A stretch of DNA of 64,000 nt. Source: Desulfobacterales bacterium (GTDB lineage Bacteria; Desulfobacterota; Desulfobacteria; Desulfobacterales; JAFDDL01). A program made the position numbers and the translations under genes. Shown here one piece after another: positions 19,518 through 28,171 of this stretch (its first letter is position 1; the number at the start of each line of letters is the position of its first letter). Location of the stretch: the NCBI GenBank assembly GCA_034003325.1, contig JAVEYW010000020.1, forward strand, positions 23,333 to 87,332, given 5' to 3'. The notes beneath the pieces were generated by a model. The model saw nothing but the letters and a program-made list of their open reading frames with translations. It did no database searches and was not told where the DNA came from.

Positions 19518-20729
19518 TTACTGGCCACCGCCACCTTGTGTGATAATCGCCCACAAGGCCGCCACATGATCGATCAGATGAAGCGCGATCAGCTCCCTTT
19601 CAGCGGCTTCGGGGTGAAACCCGCCCGCTGCGGCTCGGGCCAACTCAAAAGCATCCGAAACGCAAATCTGGAAAAGATATGCCTTAAATTTGGAGATAAG
19701 GTCATTTGAAGCGGGCATGCCGAACCTATTCATGCGCAGCCCTTCCAAAAACCCTTTCCATACTGGCGCCAGGGCCGACTCTTTTGCCCAAACCAACTCG
19801 CCGGTGCCGTCTATTCGATCGATGCGCATACGAAGGGAAAGGTTCAAAAGGAAAATGAGCAATCCGAACAGCACTTGCTCGAGCGGTGCGGATTCTTTCC
19901 GCGTTTTCCGCCCCTCATCAAATAGGGGCGCATATTGGCGCACCGTAATCAACCGAACGTCCATACCGAAACCATCTTCCCGGACAATAAAATCTCCGGC
20001 CGCGTGATGCCAGGGAAAAATCTGCTCAAAGGTTACCGGATTATAATAAGAAGTCAAAATACCGGCTGCCTGCTGATATACAGCGAGACTCTGCTTATCG
20101 GACAAAAAATGATGCCCCTTGACATCATCCCAGACACGGAGATTAAAAGCGCTTGCGTCATTGTCTTTGGAAAGGTGAAACTCGTGAAAGCCGGCAAACC
20201 AATCCCCTAAAAACATCTCAGCGGTGTCGCCGCTTGGGGTCGGCACCGATGCCTGCCCATATACGCGCGGCAGGTAGGCGGCGTGTCCTTTGATTTGGCC
20301 CAACCGTGCAAGCGCTTCAAATTCTTGATGAAGAATTTGCTTGCCGTTCTTTGAAACGGCCGCGTTCAGCACAAAAAAAAGGGGCTCGGAAAAGCCTGCC
20401 ACTTGCACCAGGGCCGGATGGTAAAAGGCCCCGTGTTTCATAATCGTGATTTGAATTAAAGAAATTTCCGCTACATTCACCGGCCGCTTCAGCCGGGAAG
20501 AAACCGCCCGTACCAGCAGGGCATACCGGTTCCGTTCCAAAAAATCCCGGGCCGTCTGAAAATAAACGCCATGCGTCCAGCCGAACTCGGGGTTTTCAGG
20601 AAAAGGGGCTCGCGCGGCATGCCGCTGCAGCGGTAAGGCCGAACGCCAACCCGCTGAGGTTTCCGATACCGGATCCGTTCTCCCCGGCAAGAAATAATAA
20701 ATACGCGGCATGCGGGCCTTGGAACTCAT
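19518..20729 (-). CDS. Conserved-looking hypothetical protein, kinase-fold-like
   Basis: A 403-residue protein I do not recognise. It has no signal peptide or clear membrane span. Parts recall the aminoglycoside-phosphotransferase/protein-kinase fold: an acidic helix QEFEALARL after a Lys-containing strand, a hinge-like MFLGDWFAGFHEFH, and a possible degenerate catalytic loop PWHHAAGDFIV near residue 250. The usual HGDxHxxN motif is not intact, so activity is doubtful. It reads in the same direction as dsrA, 316 bp upstream of it, but dsrA has its own promoter. The tail is rich in helices and ends in GGGGQ. Function unknown. Confidence 0.6.
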   Translation of the reverse strand: MSSKARMPRIYYFLPGRTDPVSETSAGWRSALPLQRHAARAPFPENPEFGWTHGVYFQTARDFLERNRYALLVRAVSSRLKRPVNVAEISLIQITIMKHGAFYHPALVQVAGFSEPLFFVLNAAVSKNGKQILHQEFEALARLGQIKGHAAYLPRVYGQASVPTPSGDTAEMFLGDWFAGFHEFHLSKDNDASAFNLRVWDDVKGHHFLSDKQSLAVYQQAAGILTSYYNPVTFEQIFPWHHAAGDFIVREDGFGMDVRLITVRQYAPLFDEGRKTRKESAPLEQVLFGLLIFLLNLSLRMRIDRIDGTGELVWAKESALAPVWKGFLEGLRMNRFGMPASNDLISKFKAYLFQICVSDAFELARAAAGGFHPEAAERELIALHLIDHVAALWAIITQGGGGQ

Positions 20730-20755
20730 TTGGGGAAAAGATGAAAAACCGGCGG

Positions 20756-21391
20756 CTACTTATTCGTCTTGTTTCGAAGGGCCGCTATTTCATCTTGAAT
20801 CTGAGGCGCGACCTCGTAACCGAGTTCAACGGCTTTGTCGAAATGTTTGATGGCGTCCGCCACATTACCCTTTTCAAGATATGCAATGGCCAGATTGTTA
20901 TGGGCTACGGCAAAATTCGGCTCCACTTTCAGTGCCTTGAGGTTGGCATCAATACTGTCCTCAATACGGCCTTTCATCAAATAGGCGTTGGCAAGGGTTG
21001 TAAGCGCCTGTATAAACCGAAAATTGAACGCTATAGCCTTTTCAAGCGCCTTGATAGCATCATCAATATTGCCTTTTTGAAAATGGACAAAACCGATATT
21101 GCCATATCCTTCGGAAAATCCCGGACGTGCCTTGACCGCTCGCGTATTATAATCGAGGCAACCGTCCAAATCTCCGCGGGCAAAACAAATACCACCCAAT
21201 TGCACATACGCCTCCGCCAGGCCCGGACTGTTTTCGATGGCATCCCCAAAAGCGTTTTCCGCCTCGGTGATCTTCTTCTGACTCAACAAAGCAACACCTA
21301 AATTATAATGCGTGTTTCCGCATTCAGGATTCATAGCCAGGGCTTGGCGCTGCTCTTGTATATATTGCTCAATCGTCTTGGGTTCCGTCAT
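20756..21391 (-). CDS. TPR-repeat protein
   Basis: A 211-residue cytoplasmic protein made of about five consecutive tetratricopeptide repeats from ~residue 20 to 195; each has the A-x-x-x-G/Y-N-LG…A pattern (for example THYNLGVALLSQKKITEAENAF and AHNNLAIAYLEKGNVADAI). TPR arrays bind partner proteins; the partner is unknown. Ribosome site AAGGAAT precedes the ATG. It lies 26 bp upstream of the kinase-fold-like hypothetical gene on the same strand, so the two are probably cotranscribed. Confidence 0.9.
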   Translation of the reverse strand: MTEPKTIEQYIQEQRQALAMNPECGNTHYNLGVALLSQKKITEAENAFGDAIENSPGLAEAYVQLGGICFARGDLDGCLDYNTRAVKARPGFSEGYGNIGFVHFQKGNIDDAIKALEKAIAFNFRFIQALTTLANAYLMKGRIEDSIDANLKALKVEPNFAVAHNNLAIAYLEKGNVADAIKHFDKAVELGYEVAPQIQDEIAALRNKTNK

Positions 21392-21536
21392 GGATCATTC
21401 CTTAGGCATTCGATAATAAATTTTTCATTTCCGAGGGTTATTATGATGATGGATAACTGTCAAGGGAAAACCGCGCGGCGAATGTGCGCCCTTTCCCCAT
21501 TCACCACATTAGGCCCATTTTTCAACGCAGCCCATT

Positions 21537-22442
21537 TTAAATCAACGGATTGACGGACAACACCGGACAAGGCGCCTGCCTGGCCACCCGATCCGTTGTG
21601 GAGCCGACAAACAGGCTTTCAACCAAATCCTGTCCGCGCACCCCTAACACAATGAGATCCATCCCCTTCTCTTCCGCGTAGCGGCTGATCTCTTCGGCCG
21701 GCTTGCCCTCCATTAACACCGTCACCGGAAAACACCAGTGGCGAGCGTCTTCGGGTACCATGCCCATCATTTTTCGTTCCAACAGCGGCGCGATACGGCT
21801 GTGTTCAGCGCCTTGGGCGTCCCCGGCGTTTTGAAGGTCCGGGTATATCGGCGGCTCAATCACATGCACCAAATGCAGCTCGGCTTCAAATTCCTGGGCC
21901 AGACTGATTCCATATTGAAAGGCCAGATCCGAATCGCGCGAAAAATCACACCCGACCAGAATTTTTTTGGGATGGAAACCCGCACCCACCTGCTGGGATA
22001 GCGAAATCGCCTGATCCCGAACAATCAGCAACGGACAAGGAAGCGTTCGCATCAACCGTTCAGTGACCGAACCGATGATCAGCCGCTTGAGTCCCGATCG
22101 GCCGTGCGTTGCCGAAATGGCAAGATCCGCGTTGACTTGCGTCACCAGACGAGCAATTTCGTCCGCCGGGTGCCCGATGGCCACCAGGGGCTCCCATTCA
22201 ACATCCTGGTCATTCACCAGCCGGGACAAATTTTCATGCGCATAGGCGATCATTCGCTCCTGCTGCGCAATGGGATCAAGTTGTACTTCGCCATACATCC
22301 CCGCAAACGGAAGCTCCACAACATGGCAAATAAACAAAGTGGCGCGAAATTCCCTGGCAAGTGCCATGCCGAAGGATATGGTTCGATTTGAAAAGTCGGA
22401 AAAATCGGTAGCACATAAAATACGATTGATTTGAACTCTCAT
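21537..22442 (-). CDS. Tandem universal stress protein
   Basis: A 301-residue protein with two UspA domains (~5-145 and ~160-300). Each ends with the ATP-binding type motif: GRSGLKRLIIGSVTERL and GVRGQDLVESLFVGSTTDR. Both start with an acidic strand (CATDFSDFS and VGCDFSRDS). Such proteins bind ATP and help survival under starvation or redox stress; the exact role is not deducible. Ribosome site AAGGGGGG lies before the ATG. Confidence 0.92.
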   Translation of the reverse strand: MRVQINRILCATDFSDFSNRTISFGMALAREFRATLFICHVVELPFAGMYGEVQLDPIAQQERMIAYAHENLSRLVNDQDVEWEPLVAIGHPADEIARLVTQVNADLAISATHGRSGLKRLIIGSVTERLMRTLPCPLLIVRDQAISLSQQVGAGFHPKKILVGCDFSRDSDLAFQYGISLAQEFEAELHLVHVIEPPIYPDLQNAGDAQGAEHSRIAPLLERKMMGMVPEDARHWCFPVTVLMEGKPAEEISRYAEEKGMDLIVLGVRGQDLVESLFVGSTTDRVARQAPCPVLSVNPLI

Positions 22443-22979
22443 GATTCGCCCCCCTTCTTGTTATAGCGCCCGTTATTGGACACCTCAGGAATGTCACATT
22501 GTTCGCGGCTACGCGTTCATGCAACACCGACAACCAGATTCCAACCATTCAAGATCGTATCCATCGCCCACCCATAAATCAGGGATTTCAGGATGAAGCG
22601 ATTAGAAATTGAATAAAAAAAATTGGGCGCCTTCCTCAATGTTGACACAACGCCATGAGGGCGTCACGTCAAACGGAGCGGCATAGACCCTTTACTAGAA
22701 ACATGCACGCTTTTGCGTGTATATTCGCTGAAGGCGAAAGATGGCTTTTATGCCTCCCAGCATCCCAGCCTTCCAGCATCCGGCTTTGCCGGATTAGGCA
22801 GTTGAATGAACTGATTTCAAGCTATCACACCCCCTCACGCGGTTCAACTGTTAACGCATCACCGGCCCGTGCGTAGCGCACTGCCACGAATAAAAGACGG
22901 TTGAAATATCCGGTTGTATACCGTATGGAAAAGCCACAAGGACAAAAGCTCGAATCGACCCCCAATTTAAGGAAATCAT
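22443..22979. other. 536-bp gene-free stretch between usp and yhbY
   Basis: Divergent intergenic region between the usp start and the yhbY start. It holds dispersed repeat copy C (22688-22796) and otherwise no convincing gene or RNA. Upstream sequences of both genes must include their promoters; none was clear enough to mark. Confidence 0.5.
22688..22796 (+). repeat. Dispersed two-hairpin repeat, copy C
   Basis: 109 bp, near-identical to copy B at 7469-7577. Same two hairpins and the same central run of CCAGC(A)-type units. It could be translated as a short peptide starting MHAFACIFAEG, as could copy B; this is a by-product of the repeat, not a gene. Confidence 0.85.
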
Positions 22980-23291
22980 GTGAAGCAACTGACGGGCGCT
23001 CAAAAAAAATATCTGCGCGGTCTTGCCCACAACCGAAAACCGGTTGTTTTCATCGGGCAAAACCGATTAACGGAAAATCTCATTAAGGCACTGCTCGAAG
23101 CAATTGCCCATCATGAGCTGATAAAAGTCAAATGTATTGATTTTAAAGAAAAAGAGCAGAAAAAAGCATTGGTGGCGGAAATAGAAAAAACGGCCGATTG
23201 CTCGTTGGTGGGAATGCTTGGCCACATACTTACCTTTTATAAAGAAAGTTCGGATCCGGAAAAACGAAACATCCTTCTGCCGGGCCAATGA
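22980..23291 (+). CDS. yhbY: YhbY-family RNA-binding protein (CRM domain)
   Basis: A 103-residue single CRM domain protein. The GxxG-type loop region is FIGQNRLTENLIKALLEAI, and the N-terminus MKQLTGAQKKYLRGLAH is typical. YhbY associates with pre-50S ribosomal subunits in bacteria. The start is GTG at 22980, preceded by AAGGAAAT. A REP-like inverted repeat follows its stop. Confidence 0.93.
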   Translation: MKQLTGAQKKYLRGLAHNRKPVVFIGQNRLTENLIKALLEAIAHHELIKVKCIDFKEKEQKKALVAEIEKTADCSLVGMLGHILTFYKESSDPEKRNILLPGQ

Positions 23292-23325
23292 TTAGCCGCT
23301 TGGAATAATCGGCTTTTGAATAGTT

Positions 23326-23390
23326 ATCCGCAGATGACGCAGATTTCGCAGATCGATAATCAATCGGTGTAATCTGCGTCATCTGCGGAT
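23326..23390 (+). repeat. REP-like perfect 20-bp inverted repeat
   Basis: Arms ATCCGCAGATGACGCAGATT (23326-23345) and its exact reverse complement (23371-23390), with a 25-nt spacer that repeats fragments of the arm (TCGCAGAT). It lies between convergent yhbY and the acyltransferase gene. There is no T-run, so it resembles a REP/BIME-type element more than a plain terminator. Confidence 0.7.
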
Positions 23391-23437
23391 GAAACACTAC
23401 ATAACCAGACAGAATTTCAAATATCTTTGGACTACCT

Positions 23438-24235
23438 TCAAGCCCACCGGCGCAAATGCCCCTCAATAAAATCTATGATCATTTGGTGAGCGGCTTGCCC
23501 GTTTCCCTTTACAGGCATGGGGCGGCCGAATGCGATGTGGACATCTTTCTTAGGATTTACGCAGCCCATTTCCTTTATCATTCGCCCATTGGCCTGAAAA
23601 TCGGTTTTAAGCGCCACGGGAACCACAAAGCTCCCAGTTGTTTTGGCCAGTTTCACCCCCAGCGTGTTGAAGGCGCCGGCATCAAAAGTCGCACTGCGAG
23701 TCGACTGCGGAAAAATAATGAGCGAGCAGCCCATCTGAAGCAAGCGTCCCCCTTCATCAAGCACAACCTTTAAATCTTTTCTGGGGTTCTTTCGCTGCAC
23801 AACGATGGGTCGAACCGCCCGCATGATCGGGCCGAATACAGGATAACGCAAAAGGGATTCCTTGACCACGAAGGTTGCCCGGTGAAAAGGCAAAATAATC
23901 CCCGGAAGCAGAAAGGTATCCAGCATGCTCATGTGGTTGGCGATAAACACCAGGGGACCTGAATGCGCCGCCACCGCCCGCAACCCGGAAATTTGAACCC
24001 TGGCTCCGACCGATTCGACAAAGCATAGAATACGATGCGAATCAAAGGCCCATCTTTCGCGGCTGTATTTGCCCTTTAGCGCCACCTTGCTGCTGGCATA
24101 GATAAGCGCCATCAACCGTGCATAATAAACAGGGGACGCAACCCAAACGGGAAGCCGTTTTGAAAAGCACGAACGCTTCGGGCTGCAGTAGCCGAATTCC
24201 GTTGTCAGTGTCTGACGAACTTGTATCGGGTTCAT
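23438..24235 (-). CDS. PlsC-type 1-acylglycerol-3-phosphate acyltransferase
   Basis: About 265 residues. Motif I is NHMSMLD near residue 100, with the catalytic His and Asp. Motif III reads FPQSTRS where FPEGTRS is usual, so the Glu is replaced by Gln. It is expected to move an acyl chain to a lysophospholipid or a related acceptor at the membrane. I chose the ATG at 24235, seven bases past the stop of the upstream gene, instead of the frame-open 24304 that overlaps it. Substrate is not deducible. Confidence 0.85.
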   Translation of the reverse strand: MNPIQVRQTLTTEFGYCSPKRSCFSKRLPVWVASPVYYARLMALIYASSKVALKGKYSRERWAFDSHRILCFVESVGARVQISGLRAVAAHSGPLVFIANHMSMLDTFLLPGIILPFHRATFVVKESLLRYPVFGPIMRAVRPIVVQRKNPRKDLKVVLDEGGRLLQMGCSLIIFPQSTRSATFDAGAFNTLGVKLAKTTGSFVVPVALKTDFQANGRMIKEMGCVNPKKDVHIAFGRPMPVKGNGQAAHQMIIDFIEGHLRRWA

Positions 24236-24239
24236 GTAA

Positions 24240-26087
24240 TCAACACGCAACCACCAGCGGTTCTCCGGATTCGTCGCACGCCCGGCCGCAGTCAAAACCG
24301 GCACAGCGCCATATCCTATTTAACCGGGCCCGCTGCGTTTCCACGCACGGGGCAACGGAAGCCATATTCTCGCCGGGATATTCCGAACCTTTTGAAATAG
24401 CCAAACAAAGGTCCATCCCTTGCTCAAGGTTAGCCTTATAGTCCTGAAGGGCTTTGATCTCTCGGGCTTCGTTCCCTGCGCCCTGTATCAATTTTTCAAA
24501 ATAATCCACATACATCACAATCTCATTGGCAAACATATGCGGCCGTTCCGCCGGCACCAGGGACGGGCATCTGCCATAAATATGATTTACCATTTCCCGA
24601 AGGGAATAAATCCCGTTAAACCAGGCCAGATTCGGTCCGGGGCATACCAGGGGAGGGGATTTTTTCTTATCCGCGATCCCCAAGCCAATCAGGATGCCGT
24701 TGCCCAAATGGTCGCAAAGACAGGTTTTTTCAAGCACAGTGGTGGATAAAGCGGCTTTTTCGGCATCCGATTCGCAGTCAGAGACGATTTTTTTCAGCTT
24801 CATCGTCTGAAATTCCCGCGAAGCCGGGCAGATCGGCTTTTCGGTCAACTCGGTGTTCAAAGCCAAGAATCCCTTGGGACAACCAGATCCGGGCTTGCCG
24901 CAAGCGATTTTATTCCTGGTCCAATTCACGGAACCGGTATTGCGGACCAGATTAAACGGAACGCCCAGGGGAGAGATATCGCTTAGATAAAGATCGTTTT
25001 TCCCGGCCCGGCGCATCAATTCCCTTGTTTCCGCATCCACGCAGGTGGCTTCGGGAACCAGAAGAAAAGGCGTTCCCCATCCGGTGCGATCCATACCGAA
25101 GTATTCTCGAAGCCGGCGGTCCTCACCATGATTGCCGATGCCGCCTTGTACCGTTACGATCGGCGGGGAGATCGTTGAGGGATCGGGGTAGAACCATCCC
25201 ATTTTCTGATAGTGTTTGAGAATCAACGACTGAAAATCCGTACCCAATTTCGCCCGATTTTCTTTATACTCCCGAAGAATGGCGGGAAGCAACACGCCGT
25301 TGGACGCAAACGCATGGCCGCCGCAGTTCAGGCCCGACTCAATACGATATTCGGAAATTTCCAGCCCGTGTTGCGCCAAGAAACGTCCCTGAATGAGAGA
25401 AGATCGGAAATCACTGACCTTGAGAATGATCCTTTTGTTCATTCGGCCGGTTTCATCCCGGTAAAAATCCTTAAACCGGGACATGTATCTAAAAAGCCCC
25501 TTATTGATGCCGGCCGAAAAAACAATGCCGGAATTCAGCCGGCTGTTGGCAAACCCTTTGAGGGCTGTTTTGGCATCCGAGTAATCCTCCATGGGCATTC
25601 CGTTTTCATCAAACCGGGGCCGGTCCAGCTTGACCATGATATTCACATCAATGGAGCCAGCCCGCATTTGGTCCGTCAATGCCGCCGCCAACCGGTCTTT
25701 CTCGGTCCCCGATTTCATCGCCAGCATTCGATCATAGTCTTTTTTAAGCGGCGCCTCATCAGGAAGCATATCAAAATATTTGCGCTTGTCATTGTCTTGA
25801 AAAAACGGCTCGCTTTTTATTTTTTCCATATGGCGCTCGACAATATCCAGAACCAGATTGAGATATGCCGTGATTCGCCGGGACCGGCCGTCAACCGCGT
25901 TACGTGGAATTGGCGGATACAGCACCTCATATTTTTCGCTATAATATTTTCCGAGTCTTTCCAGCAAAAGATCATCGACAATCGAAATGACCGATGAAAT
26001 ACCGAAGTGGGCCAGCCGAATCGGGGTATCCGCCGAATGGCCGGTACCCATGACCGGAATGTGAAATGTATGGGGGGTTGAATCCAT
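24240..26087 (-). CDS. Hypothetical protein, possibly nitronate-monooxygenase-like TIM barrel
   Basis: A 615-residue cytoplasmic protein that I do not firmly recognise. Several segments recall nitronate monooxygenase/enoyl-reductase flavin barrels: CGGHAFASNG near residue 265, VTVQGGIGNHGE near 318 and GWGTPFLLVPEA near 340. A first segment HFGISSVISIVDD is unusual. The C-terminal third is cysteine-rich (CGKPGSGCPKG, CPAS, CLCDHLGNG). Ribosome site GAGG precedes the ATG. The next gene in the direction of transcription is the acyltransferase, a few bases away, so a lipid-linked role is possible but unproven. Confidence 0.55.
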   Translation of the reverse strand: MDSTPHTFHIPVMGTGHSADTPIRLAHFGISSVISIVDDLLLERLGKYYSEKYEVLYPPIPRNAVDGRSRRITAYLNLVLDIVERHMEKIKSEPFFQDNDKRKYFDMLPDEAPLKKDYDRMLAMKSGTEKDRLAAALTDQMRAGSIDVNIMVKLDRPRFDENGMPMEDYSDAKTALKGFANSRLNSGIVFSAGINKGLFRYMSRFKDFYRDETGRMNKRIILKVSDFRSSLIQGRFLAQHGLEISEYRIESGLNCGGHAFASNGVLLPAILREYKENRAKLGTDFQSLILKHYQKMGWFYPDPSTISPPIVTVQGGIGNHGEDRRLREYFGMDRTGWGTPFLLVPEATCVDAETRELMRRAGKNDLYLSDISPLGVPFNLVRNTGSVNWTRNKIACGKPGSGCPKGFLALNTELTEKPICPASREFQTMKLKKIVSDCESDAEKAALSTTVLEKTCLCDHLGNGILIGLGIADKKKSPPLVCPGPNLAWFNGIYSLREMVNHIYGRCPSLVPAERPHMFANEIVMYVDYFEKLIQGAGNEAREIKALQDYKANLEQGMDLCLAISKGSEYPGENMASVAPCVETQRARLNRIWRCAGFDCGRACDESGEPLVVAC

Positions 26088-26196
26088 TTAAAACCTCATT
26101 GTATATTCTGCTTATCCGCAAGGGATAAAGGAATGAACCAAAGAACATCTTTCCTTTATTACATAAATGGAAGCGCTTATATAACGACTTGCATGA

Positions 26197-26218
26197 TTTT
26201 ACAAAACTTTTACAAACC
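26197..26218 (+). promoter_or_regulatory. Tandem 11-bp direct repeat, candidate OmpR-family operator
   Basis: TTTTACAAAAC is followed directly by TTTTACAAACC. Two half-sites one helical turn apart are what OmpR/PhoB-family regulators bind. It lies ~150 bp before the kinase-regulator operon and ~110 bp from the divergent gene's start. Confidence 0.45.
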
Positions 26219-26364
26219 AAACAGATAAAAACTATCGGTTGCCTGTTCAAGCCAGTCTGATATATGGCTATTGCCATGCCGGAAAGATGGCGTTACACCG
26301 GTGCAGGCGATTCAATCGCTTACATACCATTCCGAATTTTCGGGATGGGCTTTGCAATAGTTGG

Positions 26365-27354
26365 ATGTCAATGAAAACAACCAAGTGGTTTTTACATCCC
26401 ATGTTGATTCTGGTTTTCTCAATCATTGCATTGGGCGCATCCCTGTTTTTATATATTTATTGGTATCTTGAATTCAGCACGGGACTCAAGACGATAGCAG
26501 CGCGATTTAATTTCGATCCGGCACAAGTCTTGGATCTGCGCAACTGGGTGGTTATTCTCATTTTATCCTTGCTGGTCGGGATCATTCTCATGGGGATCTC
26601 CATCATTTTTATATATCAGGCAAAAACCTTTCATCTCTACCGATTGCAAAACAATTTCATCAACAACTTTACGCATGAACTTAAAACACCGGTTACCTCC
26701 CTCAAGCTGTATCTGGAGACGTTTCACAAGCACGAAATTTCAAGGGAACTGCAACTGAAGTATTTGAACTACATGATTACGGACATAAACCGGCTGACCG
26801 CCAATATCGATCGCATTTTGAGTCTGGCACGAATCGAGAGCAAAAGCTTTAGCGGCGAATTTGTCCGGGAAAACATCGTTGCCCTGACCACCCGATTCAC
26901 CGAAACCAATGCGCACTTGTTTAAAAATTGTGACATTCGGATCAAAAACCCGTCAAACCGGCCTTTATTTTATGAGATCAATCCCCCCCTTTTTGAAATG
27001 CTCCTGATGAATCTGTTGACCAATGCGGTCAAATATAACGCGGCCGCCATACCACGGGTCGACATCACGTTTGAGGAACAAAAGAGATTTGTTCATATTC
27101 TCTTTGAGGACAACGGCATCGGCATCGAAAAAACCGATCTGAAAAAAATATTCAAAAAATTTTATCAAGTGGGTTCCGCGGATAACATGTCCGCCAAGGG
27201 CAGTGGACTAGGGCTCTATTTGGTTGAAAACATCGTACGCATTCACAAAGGAAAAATCGTGGCCGGCAGCAAGGGATCTTTGCAAGGCGCATCTTTCTCT
27301 ATTCTGCTTCCCCTGCCGCCTTCACGCACGCTTCAACAGAGGGAAAACGCATGA
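26365..27354 (+). CDS. Membrane sensor histidine kinase
   Basis: About 329 residues. Two membrane helices (~10-32 and ~58-82) flank a short periplasmic loop of ~25 residues. HisKA has the H-box FTHELKTPVTSL near residue 108, and the HATPase has NLLTNAVKYN, DNGIGIE and GSGLGLYLVENI. The start is ATG 26365 or 26371; an open frame upstream is not coding-like. With such a small sensor loop it probably senses the membrane or a partner protein. It overlaps the regulator gene by 4 bp (ATGA). Confidence 0.9.
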   Translation: MSMKTTKWFLHPMLILVFSIIALGASLFLYIYWYLEFSTGLKTIAARFNFDPAQVLDLRNWVVILILSLLVGIILMGISIIFIYQAKTFHLYRLQNNFINNFTHELKTPVTSLKLYLETFHKHEISRELQLKYLNYMITDINRLTANIDRILSLARIESKSFSGEFVRENIVALTTRFTETNAHLFKNCDIRIKNPSNRPLFYEINPPLFEMLLMNLLTNAVKYNAAAIPRVDITFEEQKRFVHILFEDNGIGIEKTDLKKIFKKFYQVGSADNMSAKGSGLGLYLVENIVRIHKGKIVAGSKGSLQGASFSILLPLPPSRTLQQRENA

Positions 27355-28127
27355 GCGAGCCGTTAAAAAAACGGATTCTGGTGATTGAGGATGATGCCCA
27401 TATCGCCGAAGGTCTCGATTTGAACCTGACGCTTCAGGGCTATGAAGTCCGCGTTGCCGGTGACGGCGTTGCCGGTCTGGCCCAATGGGAGCGATGGAAA
27501 CCGGATCTGATCGTGCTTGATATTATGTTGCCCAAAATTGACGGCTTATCCGTGCTGAAAAAAATTCGCGCCGAGAATGAACGACTTCCGATTTTGATCC
27601 TTTCCGCGAAAAGCGCTGCGGACGATAAAATCAAGGGGCTGGCTTACGGCGTGGACGACTATCTGGCCAAACCGTTTAATCTGGATGAGTTTCTCCTGCG
27701 GGTGGATCGTCTGTTAACCAAAGCGACCTGGTATGAGAAGACGCAGGAGAACGGTTCACCTGTCGCAGGTGACGTTTCGGACCCATATGAATTCGGAACC
27801 AATCGAATTGTTTTTTCATCCTTCAAAGCACAGGGCAGCATCGGAGATATCAGCTTGACCGAGCAGGAAACCAAATTGCTGAAATTGTTTGTCGCCAACC
27901 AAGGTAAACCCTTGTCGCGGGAAAAGCTGTTGGAGGTCGGATGGGGCTATTCTCGACACATTTCTACGCGCACGGTCGATAATTTTATTGTGAGATTTCG
28001 AAAATACTTTGAGGAGAACCCCAAAAAGCCGGTTTATTTTAAAAGTCTTCGCTCCGTCGGCTACGTATTCGATCCCACAGGGGATCATGCCGATACCGCA
28101 TCCGGGAATCAACATTCAGACGACTGA
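27351..28127 (+). CDS. OmpR-family response regulator
   Basis: A 258-residue regulator with a receiver domain (~8-122; EDD, phospho-Asp in VLDIMLPK, Lys in LAKPF) and a C-terminal winged helix (~150-245; ETKLLKLFVANQGKPLSREKLLE and TRTVDNFIVRFRKYFE). It should be phosphorylated by the kinase encoded just upstream. The tandem repeat at 26197-26218 is a candidate autoregulatory binding site. Confidence 0.95.
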   Translation: MSEPLKKRILVIEDDAHIAEGLDLNLTLQGYEVRVAGDGVAGLAQWERWKPDLIVLDIMLPKIDGLSVLKKIRAENERLPILILSAKSAADDKIKGLAYGVDDYLAKPFNLDEFLLRVDRLLTKATWYEKTQENGSPVAGDVSDPYEFGTNRIVFSSFKAQGSIGDISLTEQETKLLKLFVANQGKPLSREKLLEVGWGYSRHISTRTVDNFIVRFRKYFEENPKKPVYFKSLRSVGYVFDPTGDHADTASGNQHSDD

Positions 28128-28171
28128 CTTTCGCTTTACGGCATTTTATGTCCTGTTAACAGCGATTGCCA

